DNA of 45,259 nucleotides from contig JBGSPX010000061.1 of the NCBI GenBank assembly GCA_041738345.1, positions 1 to 45,259 on the forward strand, read 5' to 3'. This DNA comes from Proteocatella sp041738345 (GTDB lineage Bacteria > Bacillota > Clostridia > Peptostreptococcales > Filifactoraceae). Under the pieces are notes generated by a model. That model was not told the DNA's origin. It worked only from the letters and a program-made list of their open reading frames with translations, and did not search any database. Positions 23,418 to 32,159 of this stretch are shown here, one piece after another (the stretch's first letter is position 1; the number at the start of each line of letters is the position of its first letter). The position numbers and the translations under genes are program-made.

Positions 23418-25811
23418 TTAGTTACAGCTTAAGCCTTCTAAATCCAAGCTAAGCTCATATACCTGCCATTTATTTTTCAAATTTGAAACTAAAGCTTGAT
23501 AGTGAGCCTTGTTTTTTGATGCATCGTTATCTATTGCCATTATCGTTGGCCCCGCTCCACTTAAAAATGTAGCTTTGGCTCCACCTTTTTTACAAAGCTC
23601 AATTACCTCTTCGTATTCATCAATAAGTGATGCCCTATAATCTTGGTGAATTTTATCAGCAATGGCATCTTCTAAAATTTCATAATTTTTATTTGCAAAA
23701 GCGCCTATCATAAGTGATAGATGGCTCAAATTATATACTACATCTTTAAATTCTACAGATTTTGGAAGTACTGACCTTGAATATTCTGTAGATAGTTTAA
23801 AATTTGGTACAAATGCAAAAAATTTAATATCTTTATCTATTTCAAGTGGCATAGAATACACTTTTTCTTCAACCTGTGCTGAGGATCTAAAGCCTCCCAT
23901 TATTGCAGGGGCTACATTATCTGGATGCCCTTCTATTTCATTGCTTATTTTTAGAATATCTTCTTTTGAATGAGACCTGTTTGAAATTTCAAAGGCGGCC
24001 TTTACTCCTGCTGCTATACAAGCTGCACTGCTCCCTAGTCCCCTACACACAGGAATATCACTCTCAATTCTTATTTTTAAACGTTTTGGAAAGCTTCCAT
24101 ATATATTTTTTGTCGCGGTTACATAAGATGTATATACTAAATTCTTTCTATTTGCAAATTCTTCTTCTACATTTTCAAAAACTAGCTCCATATTTTCGGC
24201 ACTATTATCTTTTGCACGTCCCTCTGCTTCAAAATATATATTGCTATAAAGATTAAGCGCTATCCCGAGTGAATCAAATCCAGGTCCTATATTTGCAGTA
24301 GTTGCCGGCACTTTGATATTAAACTTATATTTCTTAGCTTCAAATAAAAATGATTCTATAGCAGATTTTATTTCAGTTTTATCTACCAAATCTTTATGAA
24401 GCACTGGTTTTTCATCTAAATTGCAAAGTGGAAGCGGAATGGCTAGCTTTGCATATTCACTAAGCTGCTCCAGTGTTTTAAATTCATCCTCTGAATGACT
24501 TATTTCCAAAGCATCACATACGCTTGAAGCGAATTTGAATGGACTTGCCGTTGATAAAATCACGACCTTACTATCAAGTTTAAGCCCTTGCGCTACATGA
24601 TATGCTACTGCTGTATGTGTATCCATAAGATAATTATAGTTTTCAAAAACTGATTTTATAGCATGGTAGGCATTCTCTTTATTCGCACTTTTGGCTTTAA
24701 ACATGCGAAGTTTCTCTTTGTATTTAGTATTTTTAGCTTCGTCCTTAGAAAATATATTATATACTCCAGCTTTATCTAAAGAGTCCATCCAGCCTTTCAC
24801 TTGCATCGTGTCTTCTGATATATGATAGAGCAATCTTTCTAAATTGCTTGAAACGACAATATCCATCGATGGAGATTTAGTGCATTTTAGACTTCTATTT
24901 TTATCATAAATTCCACTATTAAAGAAATCCACAAGTACATCATTTTCATTCGAAGCACATATCAGTTTATCCACAGGAAGTCCGATTTTTTGTGCATAAT
25001 AGCCTGCTAAAATATCTCCAAAATTCCCTGTAGGTACACAAAAGCTTACTTTTTCCCCAAGCTTTATTTCAGATTTTTTTAGAAGCTGTCTATATGCCTC
25101 AAAATAGTATGCAATTTGAGGTACTAATCTTCCAATATTTATTGAATTTGCAGATGAAAAGCTTATATTTTGTTCACTTAATTTTTGCTTTAGCGCTTTG
25201 TCTGAAAAAATTTCCTTAACAGTTCTTTGCGCATCATCAAAATTTCCATTTATCCCAATTACTTTAACATTGCATCCAGTCTGTGTAATCATCTGTCTTT
25301 TTTGAACATCACTTACTCCATCTTGAGGATAAAGTACAACTATATCTATATTTGAATTTTTATCCTCACTCGCAAACCCTTCTAGCGCTGCTTTTCCTGT
25401 ATCTCCTGAAGTCGCAGTAAGAATTACCGTTTTGCTATTATCCTGTTCCAGCTTTTTTGCACTTTTCAAAAGATAAGGCAGGGCTACAAGTGCAAAATCC
25501 TTAAAGGCACTCGTAGGTCCATGAAAAAGTTCTAATATATATTTGTCCCCCACTTTTTCTACATTTGCAGGGGGCTTTTTATAAAATTTTTGATATGCCT
25601 TAATTATATCTTCGCCTAAATCTAACTCCGGAAAAAATATCTTGAAGATTTGCATGCATAATTCCTCATAGGTACATTCATTAGTTAAAACTTCATCTAT
25701 TTTTTCAAACTTAGAAGGAACATATAATCCCCCATCGGTTGCAATCCCTCTTATTATTGCCTTTGCGCCACTAACTATTTCGTCCTTATTTCTTGTGCTA
25801 AAAAAATTCAT
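23418..25811 (-). CDS. thrCB: Threonine synthase - homoserine kinase fusion
   Basis: A 797-residue two-enzyme protein covering the last two steps of threonine synthesis. Residues 1 to ~490 are threonine synthase: FFSTRNKDEIV, TDGGLYVP and the PLP lysine in GPTSAFKDF (K104). Residues ~497-797 are homoserine kinase of the GHMP family: KVPATTANIGPGFDSLG, the ATP loop RGLGSSAACIAAG and FLSGAGPT at the end. The linker between them is short. The reaction order is kinase then synthase, so the N-terminal domain does the second step. I start at the ATG 25811, which has GGGAGG upstream; a longer frame to 25868 has none. It is monocistronic. Confidence 0.93.
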   Translation of the reverse strand: MNFFSTRNKDEIVSGAKAIIRGIATDGGLYVPSKFEKIDEVLTNECTYEELCMQIFKIFFPELDLGEDIIKAYQKFYKKPPANVEKVGDKYILELFHGPTSAFKDFALVALPYLLKSAKKLEQDNSKTVILTATSGDTGKAALEGFASEDKNSNIDIVVLYPQDGVSDVQKRQMITQTGCNVKVIGINGNFDDAQRTVKEIFSDKALKQKLSEQNISFSSANSINIGRLVPQIAYYFEAYRQLLKKSEIKLGEKVSFCVPTGNFGDILAGYYAQKIGLPVDKLICASNENDVLVDFFNSGIYDKNRSLKCTKSPSMDIVVSSNLERLLYHISEDTMQVKGWMDSLDKAGVYNIFSKDEAKNTKYKEKLRMFKAKSANKENAYHAIKSVFENYNYLMDTHTAVAYHVAQGLKLDSKVVILSTASPFKFASSVCDALEISHSEDEFKTLEQLSEYAKLAIPLPLCNLDEKPVLHKDLVDKTEIKSAIESFLFEAKKYKFNIKVPATTANIGPGFDSLGIALNLYSNIYFEAEGRAKDNSAENMELVFENVEEEFANRKNLVYTSYVTATKNIYGSFPKRLKIRIESDIPVCRGLGSSAACIAAGVKAAFEISNRSHSKEDILKISNEIEGHPDNVAPAIMGGFRSSAQVEEKVYSMPLEIDKDIKFFAFVPNFKLSTEYSRSVLPKSVEFKDVVYNLSHLSLMIGAFANKNYEILEDAIADKIHQDYRASLIDEYEEVIELCKKGGAKATFLSGAGPTIMAIDNDASKNKAHYQALVSNLKNKWQVYELSLDLEGLSCN

Positions 25812-25901
25812 TTTATGCCTCCCTTTTTGTTTGTCAGAAACGTACATATGTTCTTTTTGATTTAACATTTATTTTAACACAATACAATTTTTTTTTCAAG
25901 C

Positions 25902-25931
25902 AAAAAAAGCACTGCTTCTGCAATGCTTTTT
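25902..25931 (-). terminator. Terminator of the histidine kinase - regulator operon
   Basis: On the minus strand AAAAAGCATTGC-agaa-GCAGTGCTTTTTTT forms a hairpin with a T-run 25 bases after the regulator stop. Confidence 0.8.
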
Positions 25932-25956
25932 GGCACGTTCTTAAGTAAATCTTATA

Positions 25957-27330
25957 TTATTTTAATTTTATATCATATTCTTTTATTTTATTATATAGCT
26001 GTCTACTTGAAATCTGAAGAATTTTAGAAGCTATGTCCATATTAAAGTTATTAGCTTTTAAGACACTTATTATATGTTTTCTTTCCGCCATTGTCCTAAC
26101 TTCTTTTAAACTTATTTCTTCACTGTATTCTGTATCAATATTGCTTTCTCTTGTGTTTGAAAATATACTGTACTTTTCAGCATCCTTGAGCGTGATTTCA
26201 TCCCCCTCTGCCATAACGATGAGTCTTTCTATTATATTCTTTAGCTCTCTTATGTTTCCCGGATAGTTATATTCCATCAGTACATTCATCAAATCAATAT
26301 CAATATGATTTATTTTCTTTTTTAGTTCTTCTTGACTTCTTTTTACAAAAAAATCTATAAGCATTGGCAAATCTTCTTTTCTGTCCCTAAGTGGTGGTAT
26401 TTCGATTGTAACTGTGCTTATTCTATAATACAAATCTTCCCTAAAGTTTTTTTGAGCGATTTCTTCATTTAAATCCTTGTTAGTTGCACATATTAATCTA
26501 AAATCTACCTTTATTGGCAGATTGCTTCCTATCCTCTCAATTTCTTTATTTTCAATACTTCTTAGTATTTTGACTTGGGTGGATAGTGGGATATCACCTA
26601 TTTCATCAAGAAACAGTGTGCCGCCTTCTGCCGATTCAAAACGCCCCTTCCTAGTATTTAAAGAGCCTGTAAATGAACCTTTTTCATGCCCATAAAGTTC
26701 TGATTCTAAAAGTCCCTCTGGAAGTGCATGGCAGTTCACCGATACTATTATGTTATCTGCTCTCTCACTTTTTTGGTGTATAAACTTGGTTATAATCTCT
26801 TTTCCCACACCTGATTCTCCAAGTATGAGGACATTGGCATCTGTTCTGGCTACTTTTTCTGCAAGCTCTAATACATTTGCAAATTTTTCACTTTTAGTGC
26901 TTAGCATCGCATCTAAATTTGATATTTGCGTTTTTAATAGACTATTTTCAAAACTTAACTTATTGAGCTTTGTTATCTTCTCAATTTCAAATATAAGCTC
27001 CTGTGGACTGTTACTTTTTATAAAATATGAAAACGCACCTTCTTTAATAGCTTCTACTGCATTTTCAATGCTACCATAAGCAGTTATTATAATCGCTTTA
27101 GTGCTTAGCTTATTATGCTTTATATATTTTATAAGCTCCATGCCATCCATTTTTTCCATCATGAGGTCTGTAATTATTATATCAAAATATTGATTTTCCA
27201 TAAGCTTTACAGCCTCAAGGCCATTACTCGCACAGCTAGTATCATATCCACGCTTTACTAAAATAGCTTTTAAAAGCTCTCTGAAACTTTTTTCATCATC
27301 TACAACAAGAATCTTGGGTTCATAACTCAT
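25957..27330 (-). CDS. Sigma-54-dependent response regulator (NtrC/AtoC type)
   Basis: A 457-residue enhancer-binding protein. Domain order: receiver (res 1-120, acidic pocket DDE and phosphoacceptor in IITDLMM, D55), AAA+ ATPase with Walker A GESGVGKE (171-178) and the sigma-54 contact loop GSFTGS, Walker B GGTLFLDEIG, then a Fis-type HTH (NMDIASKILQISSRQLYNKIK). The contact loop has Ser in place of both Ala of GAFTGA, a tolerated change. I start at the ATG 27330 because GGGAG is seven bases upstream and the kinase stop is one base away. Its partner is the kinase just upstream, and the nearest target is the sigma-54 promoter of the NhaC gene. Confidence 0.93.
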   Translation of the reverse strand: MSYEPKILVVDDEKSFRELLKAILVKRGYDTSCASNGLEAVKLMENQYFDIIITDLMMEKMDGMELIKYIKHNKLSTKAIIITAYGSIENAVEAIKEGAFSYFIKSNSPQELIFEIEKITKLNKLSFENSLLKTQISNLDAMLSTKSEKFANVLELAEKVARTDANVLILGESGVGKEIITKFIHQKSERADNIIVSVNCHALPEGLLESELYGHEKGSFTGSLNTRKGRFESAEGGTLFLDEIGDIPLSTQVKILRSIENKEIERIGSNLPIKVDFRLICATNKDLNEEIAQKNFREDLYYRISTVTIEIPPLRDRKEDLPMLIDFFVKRSQEELKKKINHIDIDLMNVLMEYNYPGNIRELKNIIERLIVMAEGDEITLKDAEKYSIFSNTRESNIDTEYSEEISLKEVRTMAERKHIISVLKANNFNMDIASKILQISSRQLYNKIKEYDIKLK

Positions 27331-27331
27331 A

Positions 27332-29383
27332 TTATTCATCTCCCGTTTTCGTTAAACTATCATTAATCAATGGTATCTTTAAGGTAAACACGGTTTTGCC
27401 CCCATTACTTTCTACTGATATTTCTCCCCTAAGTTTTGAAACTTCCATATAAACTATATAAAGTCCAAGTCCAGTGCCCTTTCCTATATCCTTCGTTGTA
27501 TAAAAAGGTTCAAATATTTTATTTATATCATCTTCTTTTATACCCTGTCCATTATCTTCTACATATATGAATACATTTTCATTTTCAATTGCTGTATATA
27601 TCCCTATTGTGCCCTCTTTTTCTATTGCATCTATTGCATTTTGAATAAGGTTCATAAGTATATGTCTTAGTGATGTAGCATTGGTATTTATAACTAAATT
27701 ATTATCTATTTTATTTATAAGTTTTATATCATTTCCCTTTACATTTGAATTGAAAAAACTGCTTATCTCATTGACCATATCTTTCAAATTTATTTTTTCA
27801 TATGAATTTACATTTTTTCTAGAAAAGCTAAGCAAATTATTTATTATGTTTGACGAACGTTCAATAGACATATCAATTGATTCTATCGCCATATTTCTAA
27901 GTTCATCATCGTCCCAACTTTCATTTAATAGAAATGTAGAATTTCGCATTATTCCAAGTGGATTTCTAAGTTCATGTGCGACTCCAGCTGCTAATTGCCC
28001 TATTGCTGACATTTTATTTTCCTGTGTAAGCTTCTCTTGATTTAACTTTTGAGCGGTTATATCTTCAATCATTATAGCTATTCTTCCTATAATATAGGTT
28101 TCATATTCAAGCGGATATAACTTGATTCTATATATTCCACTACTTGATTTGAATTCATAGGAATTCTTAAAAGTATCCTCTTCATTTAATACCGTCTTAT
28201 CTAACAGCTTTTCTATTAAATTCTCATATTTTTTTTCAAATTCACATAGTATCGGAAGCTCTAAATAATTTCTATCTACAATTTCAAAAAAGCTTTTCGA
28301 TAACGCTTTTAGATAGGCTCTATTTATATTTTTTATTATCCCCTCTCCGTCTAAAATCACTATGTACTCTTTTATCGCATTAAAGGTGACCTCTAATTCA
28401 TTTTTAGTATTCTCAAGCTCCTTGGTCTTTATGAGTACAAGTTCTTTTAAACTCTTATTCCATAAATATACTGTATAGCCTGTTATAAAAATTATGAAAA
28501 AACTCACAAGCATTATAAGTTTTAATTTTTGAGTATTTTTCTGTGCATTTCTTTCTTGTGAAGAAATCCATTTATTATTTATTTTAGGTATCGTTCCATT
28601 CTTTTTGAGTGTAAATATTGCTTTATTGAGCACTGGCACAAGTTCAGCCTCCGATTTAGGAACTCCTAGTACACAATTGTCTCTGTATATTACTCTTGAT
28701 GCAATTTCATAGTTGTCTACATATTTAAGATCTTTTAGATAGTATCTTAGTACTGGTTCATCTCCTACTACAGCATCTACCTCTCCATTTTCCAAAAGTG
28801 TTATTGCATCTCTTACATCCTTTGTATATCTTATATTTTTAGAATCTACCATATCCTTTATATGTTCCAAAGCATAGTCTGATTTTTGAATTCCTACGAT
28901 GACATCCTCCCAATGCTTTTTTTCTACTAAATGCTCATTTCCCTTTTTTACAACTACAACCCCTGCCAAACTATATATTGGGTCTGTAAACTCATAGTAT
29001 TTACTTCTCTCTTTTGAAGGAATCATATCACATAAGTCTGTTTCCCCATTTCTTAGCGCTTCCATTGCTCTTTCCCAAATCATAGGTCTTGATATTATAG
29101 TTTGTCCTAACTGAATAGAAAGTGCGCTCATATGGTCTACTACAAGCCCCACATACTGTCCATTTTCTTCATAATACATCCCAAGTGGAGGTTCGTTTAT
29201 ATTCCCTCCATATATTAATGGCGAATATTTCTTTATTATTTCCAATTCCTCATCTGACATTTTTTTTGAGTACTCTATGTATTTAAATATATTGACATTG
29301 TATTCCAGTATAATAAATTGGTTTATTCCTAATATAATAATAAGTATAACTAACAAAAAATATGTATACCATCTTTTTTTCAT
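27332..29383 (-). CDS. Hybrid sensor histidine kinase with solute-binding (SBP_bac_3) domain
   Basis: A 683-residue membrane sensor. Domains in order: N-terminal helix (res 7-27), an extracellular solute-binding family 3 domain (~55-272; GQYVGLVVDHMSALS, DLCDMIP, YEFTDPIY, DAITLLENGEVDAVVGD), a second helix (~287-307), a short coiled coil, a PAS domain (~330-445), HisKA with the phospho-His in GVAHELRNPLG (H470), and HATPase with NLIQNAIDAIE, EDNGQGI and GTGLGLYIV. Such sensors usually bind polar amino acids or similar small solutes directly. It is translated just ahead of the NtrC-type regulator. The term hybrid refers to the sensor fold; there is no receiver domain. Confidence 0.93.
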   Translation of the reverse strand: MKKRWYTYFLLVILIIILGINQFIILEYNVNIFKYIEYSKKMSDEELEIIKKYSPLIYGGNINEPPLGMYYEENGQYVGLVVDHMSALSIQLGQTIISRPMIWERAMEALRNGETDLCDMIPSKERSKYYEFTDPIYSLAGVVVVKKGNEHLVEKKHWEDVIVGIQKSDYALEHIKDMVDSKNIRYTKDVRDAITLLENGEVDAVVGDEPVLRYYLKDLKYVDNYEIASRVIYRDNCVLGVPKSEAELVPVLNKAIFTLKKNGTIPKINNKWISSQERNAQKNTQKLKLIMLVSFFIIFITGYTVYLWNKSLKELVLIKTKELENTKNELEVTFNAIKEYIVILDGEGIIKNINRAYLKALSKSFFEIVDRNYLELPILCEFEKKYENLIEKLLDKTVLNEEDTFKNSYEFKSSSGIYRIKLYPLEYETYIIGRIAIMIEDITAQKLNQEKLTQENKMSAIGQLAAGVAHELRNPLGIMRNSTFLLNESWDDDELRNMAIESIDMSIERSSNIINNLLSFSRKNVNSYEKINLKDMVNEISSFFNSNVKGNDIKLINKIDNNLVINTNATSLRHILMNLIQNAIDAIEKEGTIGIYTAIENENVFIYVEDNGQGIKEDDINKIFEPFYTTKDIGKGTGLGLYIVYMEVSKLRGEISVESNGGKTVFTLKIPLINDSLTKTGDE

Positions 29384-29404
29384 AAAAAGCTCCTATCAAA
29401 AACA

Positions 29405-29426
29405 AAAGAGAGCATATGCTCTCTTT
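29405..29426 (-). terminator. Terminator of the nhaC-like gene
   Basis: A perfect 22-base palindrome built on AAAGAGAGCAT/ATGCTCTCTTT, followed on the minus strand by a T-rich run. It lies between the NhaC stop and the kinase start. Confidence 0.75.
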
Positions 29427-29470
29427 ATTATATCATTTTTGAAATTTTTTTCAAATAATTCAATTTTTTG

Positions 29471-30892
29471 TTACGCCATTTGCTCTGCTTTTTCACGTGC
29501 AACTTCTTCTAATTCTTCTTTGCTCATTTTTGCTATAGTTATTCCTACAAAACTTAATGCAAATACTATTATAGGCGTTATATAGTTAAATACAGCCCAA
29601 GGCGCATATGATAATGTAGATACTCCAAGTACTCCTGTTAAGAATGCTCCACAAGTGTTCCAAGGAATAAGTGCTGAAACTATAGTTCCAGAAGACTCTA
29701 GTGCATTTGAAAGGGTTTTTGGATGAAGTCCTCTATCTCTATATGCCTGTGCATACATTCTTCCTGGAAGCACTATAGCTATATACTGCTCTGGCATTGT
29801 CATATTACTTCCTAGACAAGTAAGTAGAGTAAGTCCCACAAGGCCTTGATCTGATTTAACACGTCTAATTAGTCTTTCTACAATTACTTCAAGCTGTCCT
29901 GTTCTTTCCATTATTCCACCAAACATCATTGCAAATATTGTAAGTGAAATAGAGAAGAACATATTCGATAATCCTCCTGCTGAAAGCAATGAATCTATCG
30001 TCTCAATACCAGTAGTACTCTCATAACCATTGTATCCTACATTAAGTATATCTCCAAAAGTAGATCCTTGAAGTACCATTCCAAGTATAGCTCCTACTAC
30101 TATTCCTAAAAATATCCCTGGAATTGCAGGCATTTTCTTAGCTATAGATAAAATTACTATAACTGGTGGAAGTAATAGTATTGGTGAAATTTTAAAACTA
30201 TCAGAAAGTCCTTGTTTTATAACTTCGATTGCTCCAAAATCTACATTCTCAGCTCCAAATCTCATTCCGATTACTCCAAAAAACACTAAGGTAATAGCAT
30301 AAGATATTAATGTAGGTTTCATCATAAATTTAACGTGAGTAAAAACATCCGTTCCAGCCATTGCCGGTGCAAGGTTTGTAGTATCTGAAAGTGGTGACAT
30401 TTTATCTCCAAAATATGCTCCTGAGATTATTGCTCCAGCTGCTATTGGTGCTGGAATTCCAAGCCCTGTCGCTACTCCCATAAGCGCAACCCCTATAGTT
30501 CCTGCTGTTCCCCAAGATGTTCCTGTTGCAAGTGATGTTATAGAACAGATTATTACCGCTGCCACTAAAAATATCTGCGGTGATAATACTTTTAATCCAT
30601 AATATATCATAGTAGGTACTACCCCTGCTTTAAGCCATACTCCTATAAGTACTCCTATTATAGCAAGAATAATTATTGCCTGCATTGCTTGTAAAATTCC
30701 TTGAAACATACTGTCTTCAATATCTTTCCACTTATAACCCATTCTAAGAGCCATTAGTGCAGCAAACGCTGTCCCGATAAGCATCGGTATATGAGGATTT
30801 GCGCCATATATCGCTATTCCTCCTGCCATACACAAAATTAAAAATGAAAACGATAGTATCGCTTCATACAGATATGGTTTTCTTACTTCCAT
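29471..30892 (-). CDS. nhaC: NhaC-family sodium/proton-type antiporter
   Basis: A 473-residue membrane protein with about eleven predicted helices. NhaC-family motifs include GTSWGTAGTIGVALMG, GAYFGDKMSPLSDTTNLA and the C-terminal PWNTCGAFLTGVLG. Members exchange sodium for protons or, in some cases, organic anions or amino acids (for example the malate-lactate exchanger MleN); specificity is not readable here. AGGAGG lies five bases before the ATG. A sigma-54-type promoter stands about 45 bases upstream, and the kinase with a solute-binding sensor and its NtrC-type regulator follow directly downstream. Regulation by a small organic solute therefore seems likely, which favours an exchanger of metabolites over simple pH control. 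Confidence 0.9.
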   Translation of the reverse strand: MEVRKPYLYEAILSFSFLILCMAGGIAIYGANPHIPMLIGTAFAALMALRMGYKWKDIEDSMFQGILQAMQAIIILAIIGVLIGVWLKAGVVPTMIYYGLKVLSPQIFLVAAVIICSITSLATGTSWGTAGTIGVALMGVATGLGIPAPIAAGAIISGAYFGDKMSPLSDTTNLAPAMAGTDVFTHVKFMMKPTLISYAITLVFFGVIGMRFGAENVDFGAIEVIKQGLSDSFKISPILLLPPVIVILSIAKKMPAIPGIFLGIVVGAILGMVLQGSTFGDILNVGYNGYESTTGIETIDSLLSAGGLSNMFFSISLTIFAMMFGGIMERTGQLEVIVERLIRRVKSDQGLVGLTLLTCLGSNMTMPEQYIAIVLPGRMYAQAYRDRGLHPKTLSNALESSGTIVSALIPWNTCGAFLTGVLGVSTLSYAPWAVFNYITPIIVFALSFVGITIAKMSKEELEEVAREKAEQMA

Positions 30893-30948
30893 AGTTCCTC
30901 CTAAATGTTATGTAACACAATATAATATTTCCACTCATTGTTATATTT

Positions 30949-30966
30949 TAGCAAAATACATGCCAA
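30949..30966 (-). promoter_or_regulatory. Sigma-54 promoter of the nhaC-like gene
   Basis: The minus strand reads TTGGCATGTATTTTGCTA: TGGCAT, five bases, TTGCT. The GG and GC doublets are ten bases apart, exactly as required for -24/-12 elements. The start would be near 30939, about 46 bases before the ATG. Confidence 0.85.
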
Positions 30967-30984
30967 ATTTCAAGTTATTTTTTT

Positions 30985-31007
30985 AACGCCATTTTTATGA
31001 TAGCGTT
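30985..31007. promoter_or_regulatory. Inverted repeat upstream of the sigma-54 promoter, candidate enhancer site
   Basis: AACGCCAT (30985-30992) and ATAGCGTT (31000-31007) form an 8-base inverted repeat with one mismatch around a 7-base spacer. It is centred about 57 bases upstream of the predicted start, close for an enhancer site but in the right place for an NtrC-type dimer. Confidence 0.5.
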
Positions 31008-31319
31008 TTCAGTGTATACAGCATAAATATTTTTTAAATAAACTAATTTTTGTGTATATTCTAAAAATATATTTTCGCAAAATTCATTCTTTTTTGTTAT
31101 TTTTTGAAATTTTTTTCTTTTTTTTTGAAATTTTTTTCATTTTGCATTTTATTTTTAATTTAAATTTAAAATTTTTTAATTTTTCCACACATTTTATTGT
31201 TATATTATTAACTATGTGTTTTTTAACTATCTTTTTTAATATATACAAATTTTCGTTTTTATATTATAATTTAATATATTATCAACTATCTGAATAATTC
31301 GTGAAAGGAAAATTAACTT
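31008..31319. other. T-rich intergenic stretch upstream of the 93-residue gene
   Basis: No convincing gene. About 31080-31200 is nearly pure T/A and contains GAAATTTTTTTC twice; an open frame there encodes almost only Phe and Ile and has no ribosome binding site. A promoter for the plus strand lies at its right end. Confidence 0.5.
31242..31270 (+). promoter_or_regulatory. Promoter of the 93-residue gene
   Basis: TATACA at 31242-31247 and a perfect TATAAT at 31265-31270 are separated by 17 bases; the start codon is 50 bases further on. Confidence 0.5.
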
Positions 31320-31601
31320 ATGATGCTATTTAATCAAATGATACGTGAATTACATAGATATCCTACTGAAAAATTAGAAATTGTCGTATATTATGGACTT
31401 GGAGATAGCGTAAAACTTCACAATATCAAACACATAGATGAATTTCTAAGGACACATACGGTAGACCGATTACGCATTTTATGTAAGTACAGTGGAAAAA
31501 CACATATTGTATCCAAACTTACTTTTAAAGATTATCGCCTAGGAATATCATCTTTAGATGTATTTTCAAAAGATGGTTCTAGAATGAGAATGGAGTTTTA
31601 A
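31320..31601 (+). CDS. Small soluble protein, unknown function
   Basis: I do not recognise this 93-residue protein. It is basic, has no membrane segment or signal peptide, and has an alternating pattern that suggests a small alpha/beta fold (EKLEIVVYYGLGDSV, TVDRLRILCKYSGKT). There is one cysteine. The ATG at 31320 has AAAGGA ten bases upstream; a second ATG follows immediately and would be nearly as good. It has its own promoter and is followed after 61 bases by a membrane protein in the same orientation. Confidence 0.65.
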   Translation: MMLFNQMIRELHRYPTEKLEIVVYYGLGDSVKLHNIKHIDEFLRTHTVDRLRILCKYSGKTHIVSKLTFKDYRLGISSLDVFSKDGSRMRMEF

Positions 31602-31662
31602 AATAATTAATTATATGCTATACTTGTCCTATATTTTAAATATAATATAGGAGGTATTTATT

Positions 31663-32079
31663 ATGACTTCTAGTAGACATCTAAAGCTCCAAACATTTAG
31701 TGTAATTATTATTTTACTCGGAGCCTTTTTAACCTTTTGGGGTGCATCTAATTACCAGCAAGCAAATATCCTCAAGCTTCATAGTCTTGGAGTTTCTGGT
31801 TCTGCCGCTGATGCTGCAAACATCTCTTTTAGAGTAGCCCTTTTTTATCTAGTAGCTAGCATTTGGGGAGTGTCCATGCTCTTTTCTGGATATAAGATTT
31901 TTAAGGCCTTCAAGTATAATTGGAAATTAGATTTTCCAATAAAATTAGTATTTGCATCTATTTGTATTGGGCTTGTATGCTTTGGAGTTGGAATAAGCTA
32001 TTATAATAATATGTTGCTTCTATCAATATTATTTATTTCAATAGTTTATTATGTAAGCCTTAAATTATGTAAAAATTAA
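31663..32079 (+). CDS. Four-helix membrane protein, unknown function
   Basis: A 138-residue integral membrane protein that I do not recognise. It has four predicted helices: TFSVIIILLGAFLTFWG, VALFYLVASIWGVSMLF, IKLVFASICIGLVCFGVG and MLLLSILFISIVYYVS. An Ala/Ser-rich loop lies between helices 1 and 2 (SGSAADAANIS). AGGAGG is nine bases before the ATG. A terminator shared with the convergent asd operon follows. Its relation to the preceding gene is unclear. Confidence 0.7.
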   Translation: MTSSRHLKLQTFSVIIILLGAFLTFWGASNYQQANILKLHSLGVSGSAADAANISFRVALFYLVASIWGVSMLFSGYKIFKAFKYNWKLDFPIKLVFASICIGLVCFGVGISYYNNMLLLSILFISIVYYVSLKLCKN

Positions 32080-32105
32080 TTTTTATGTCTTATATTTTCT
32101 ATATT

Positions 32106-32142
32106 AAAAAATTCCCTCACATTTTAATGTTTGGGAATTTTT
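32106..32142. terminator. Bidirectional terminator between the membrane protein gene and asd
   Basis: AAAAATTCCC and GGGAATTTTT pair around an inner ACATT/AATGT stem. The A and T flanks allow termination in both directions; it also ends the S-box operon. Confidence 0.8.
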
Positions 32143-32159
32143 CATTTGAAGATTTATTT

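Noticed and set aside
31052..31297. An 81-codon open frame in the T-rich stretch
   Set aside because: Its product is almost entirely Phe, Ile and Leu from T-runs, it has no ribosome binding site, and a promoter for the next gene lies inside it.
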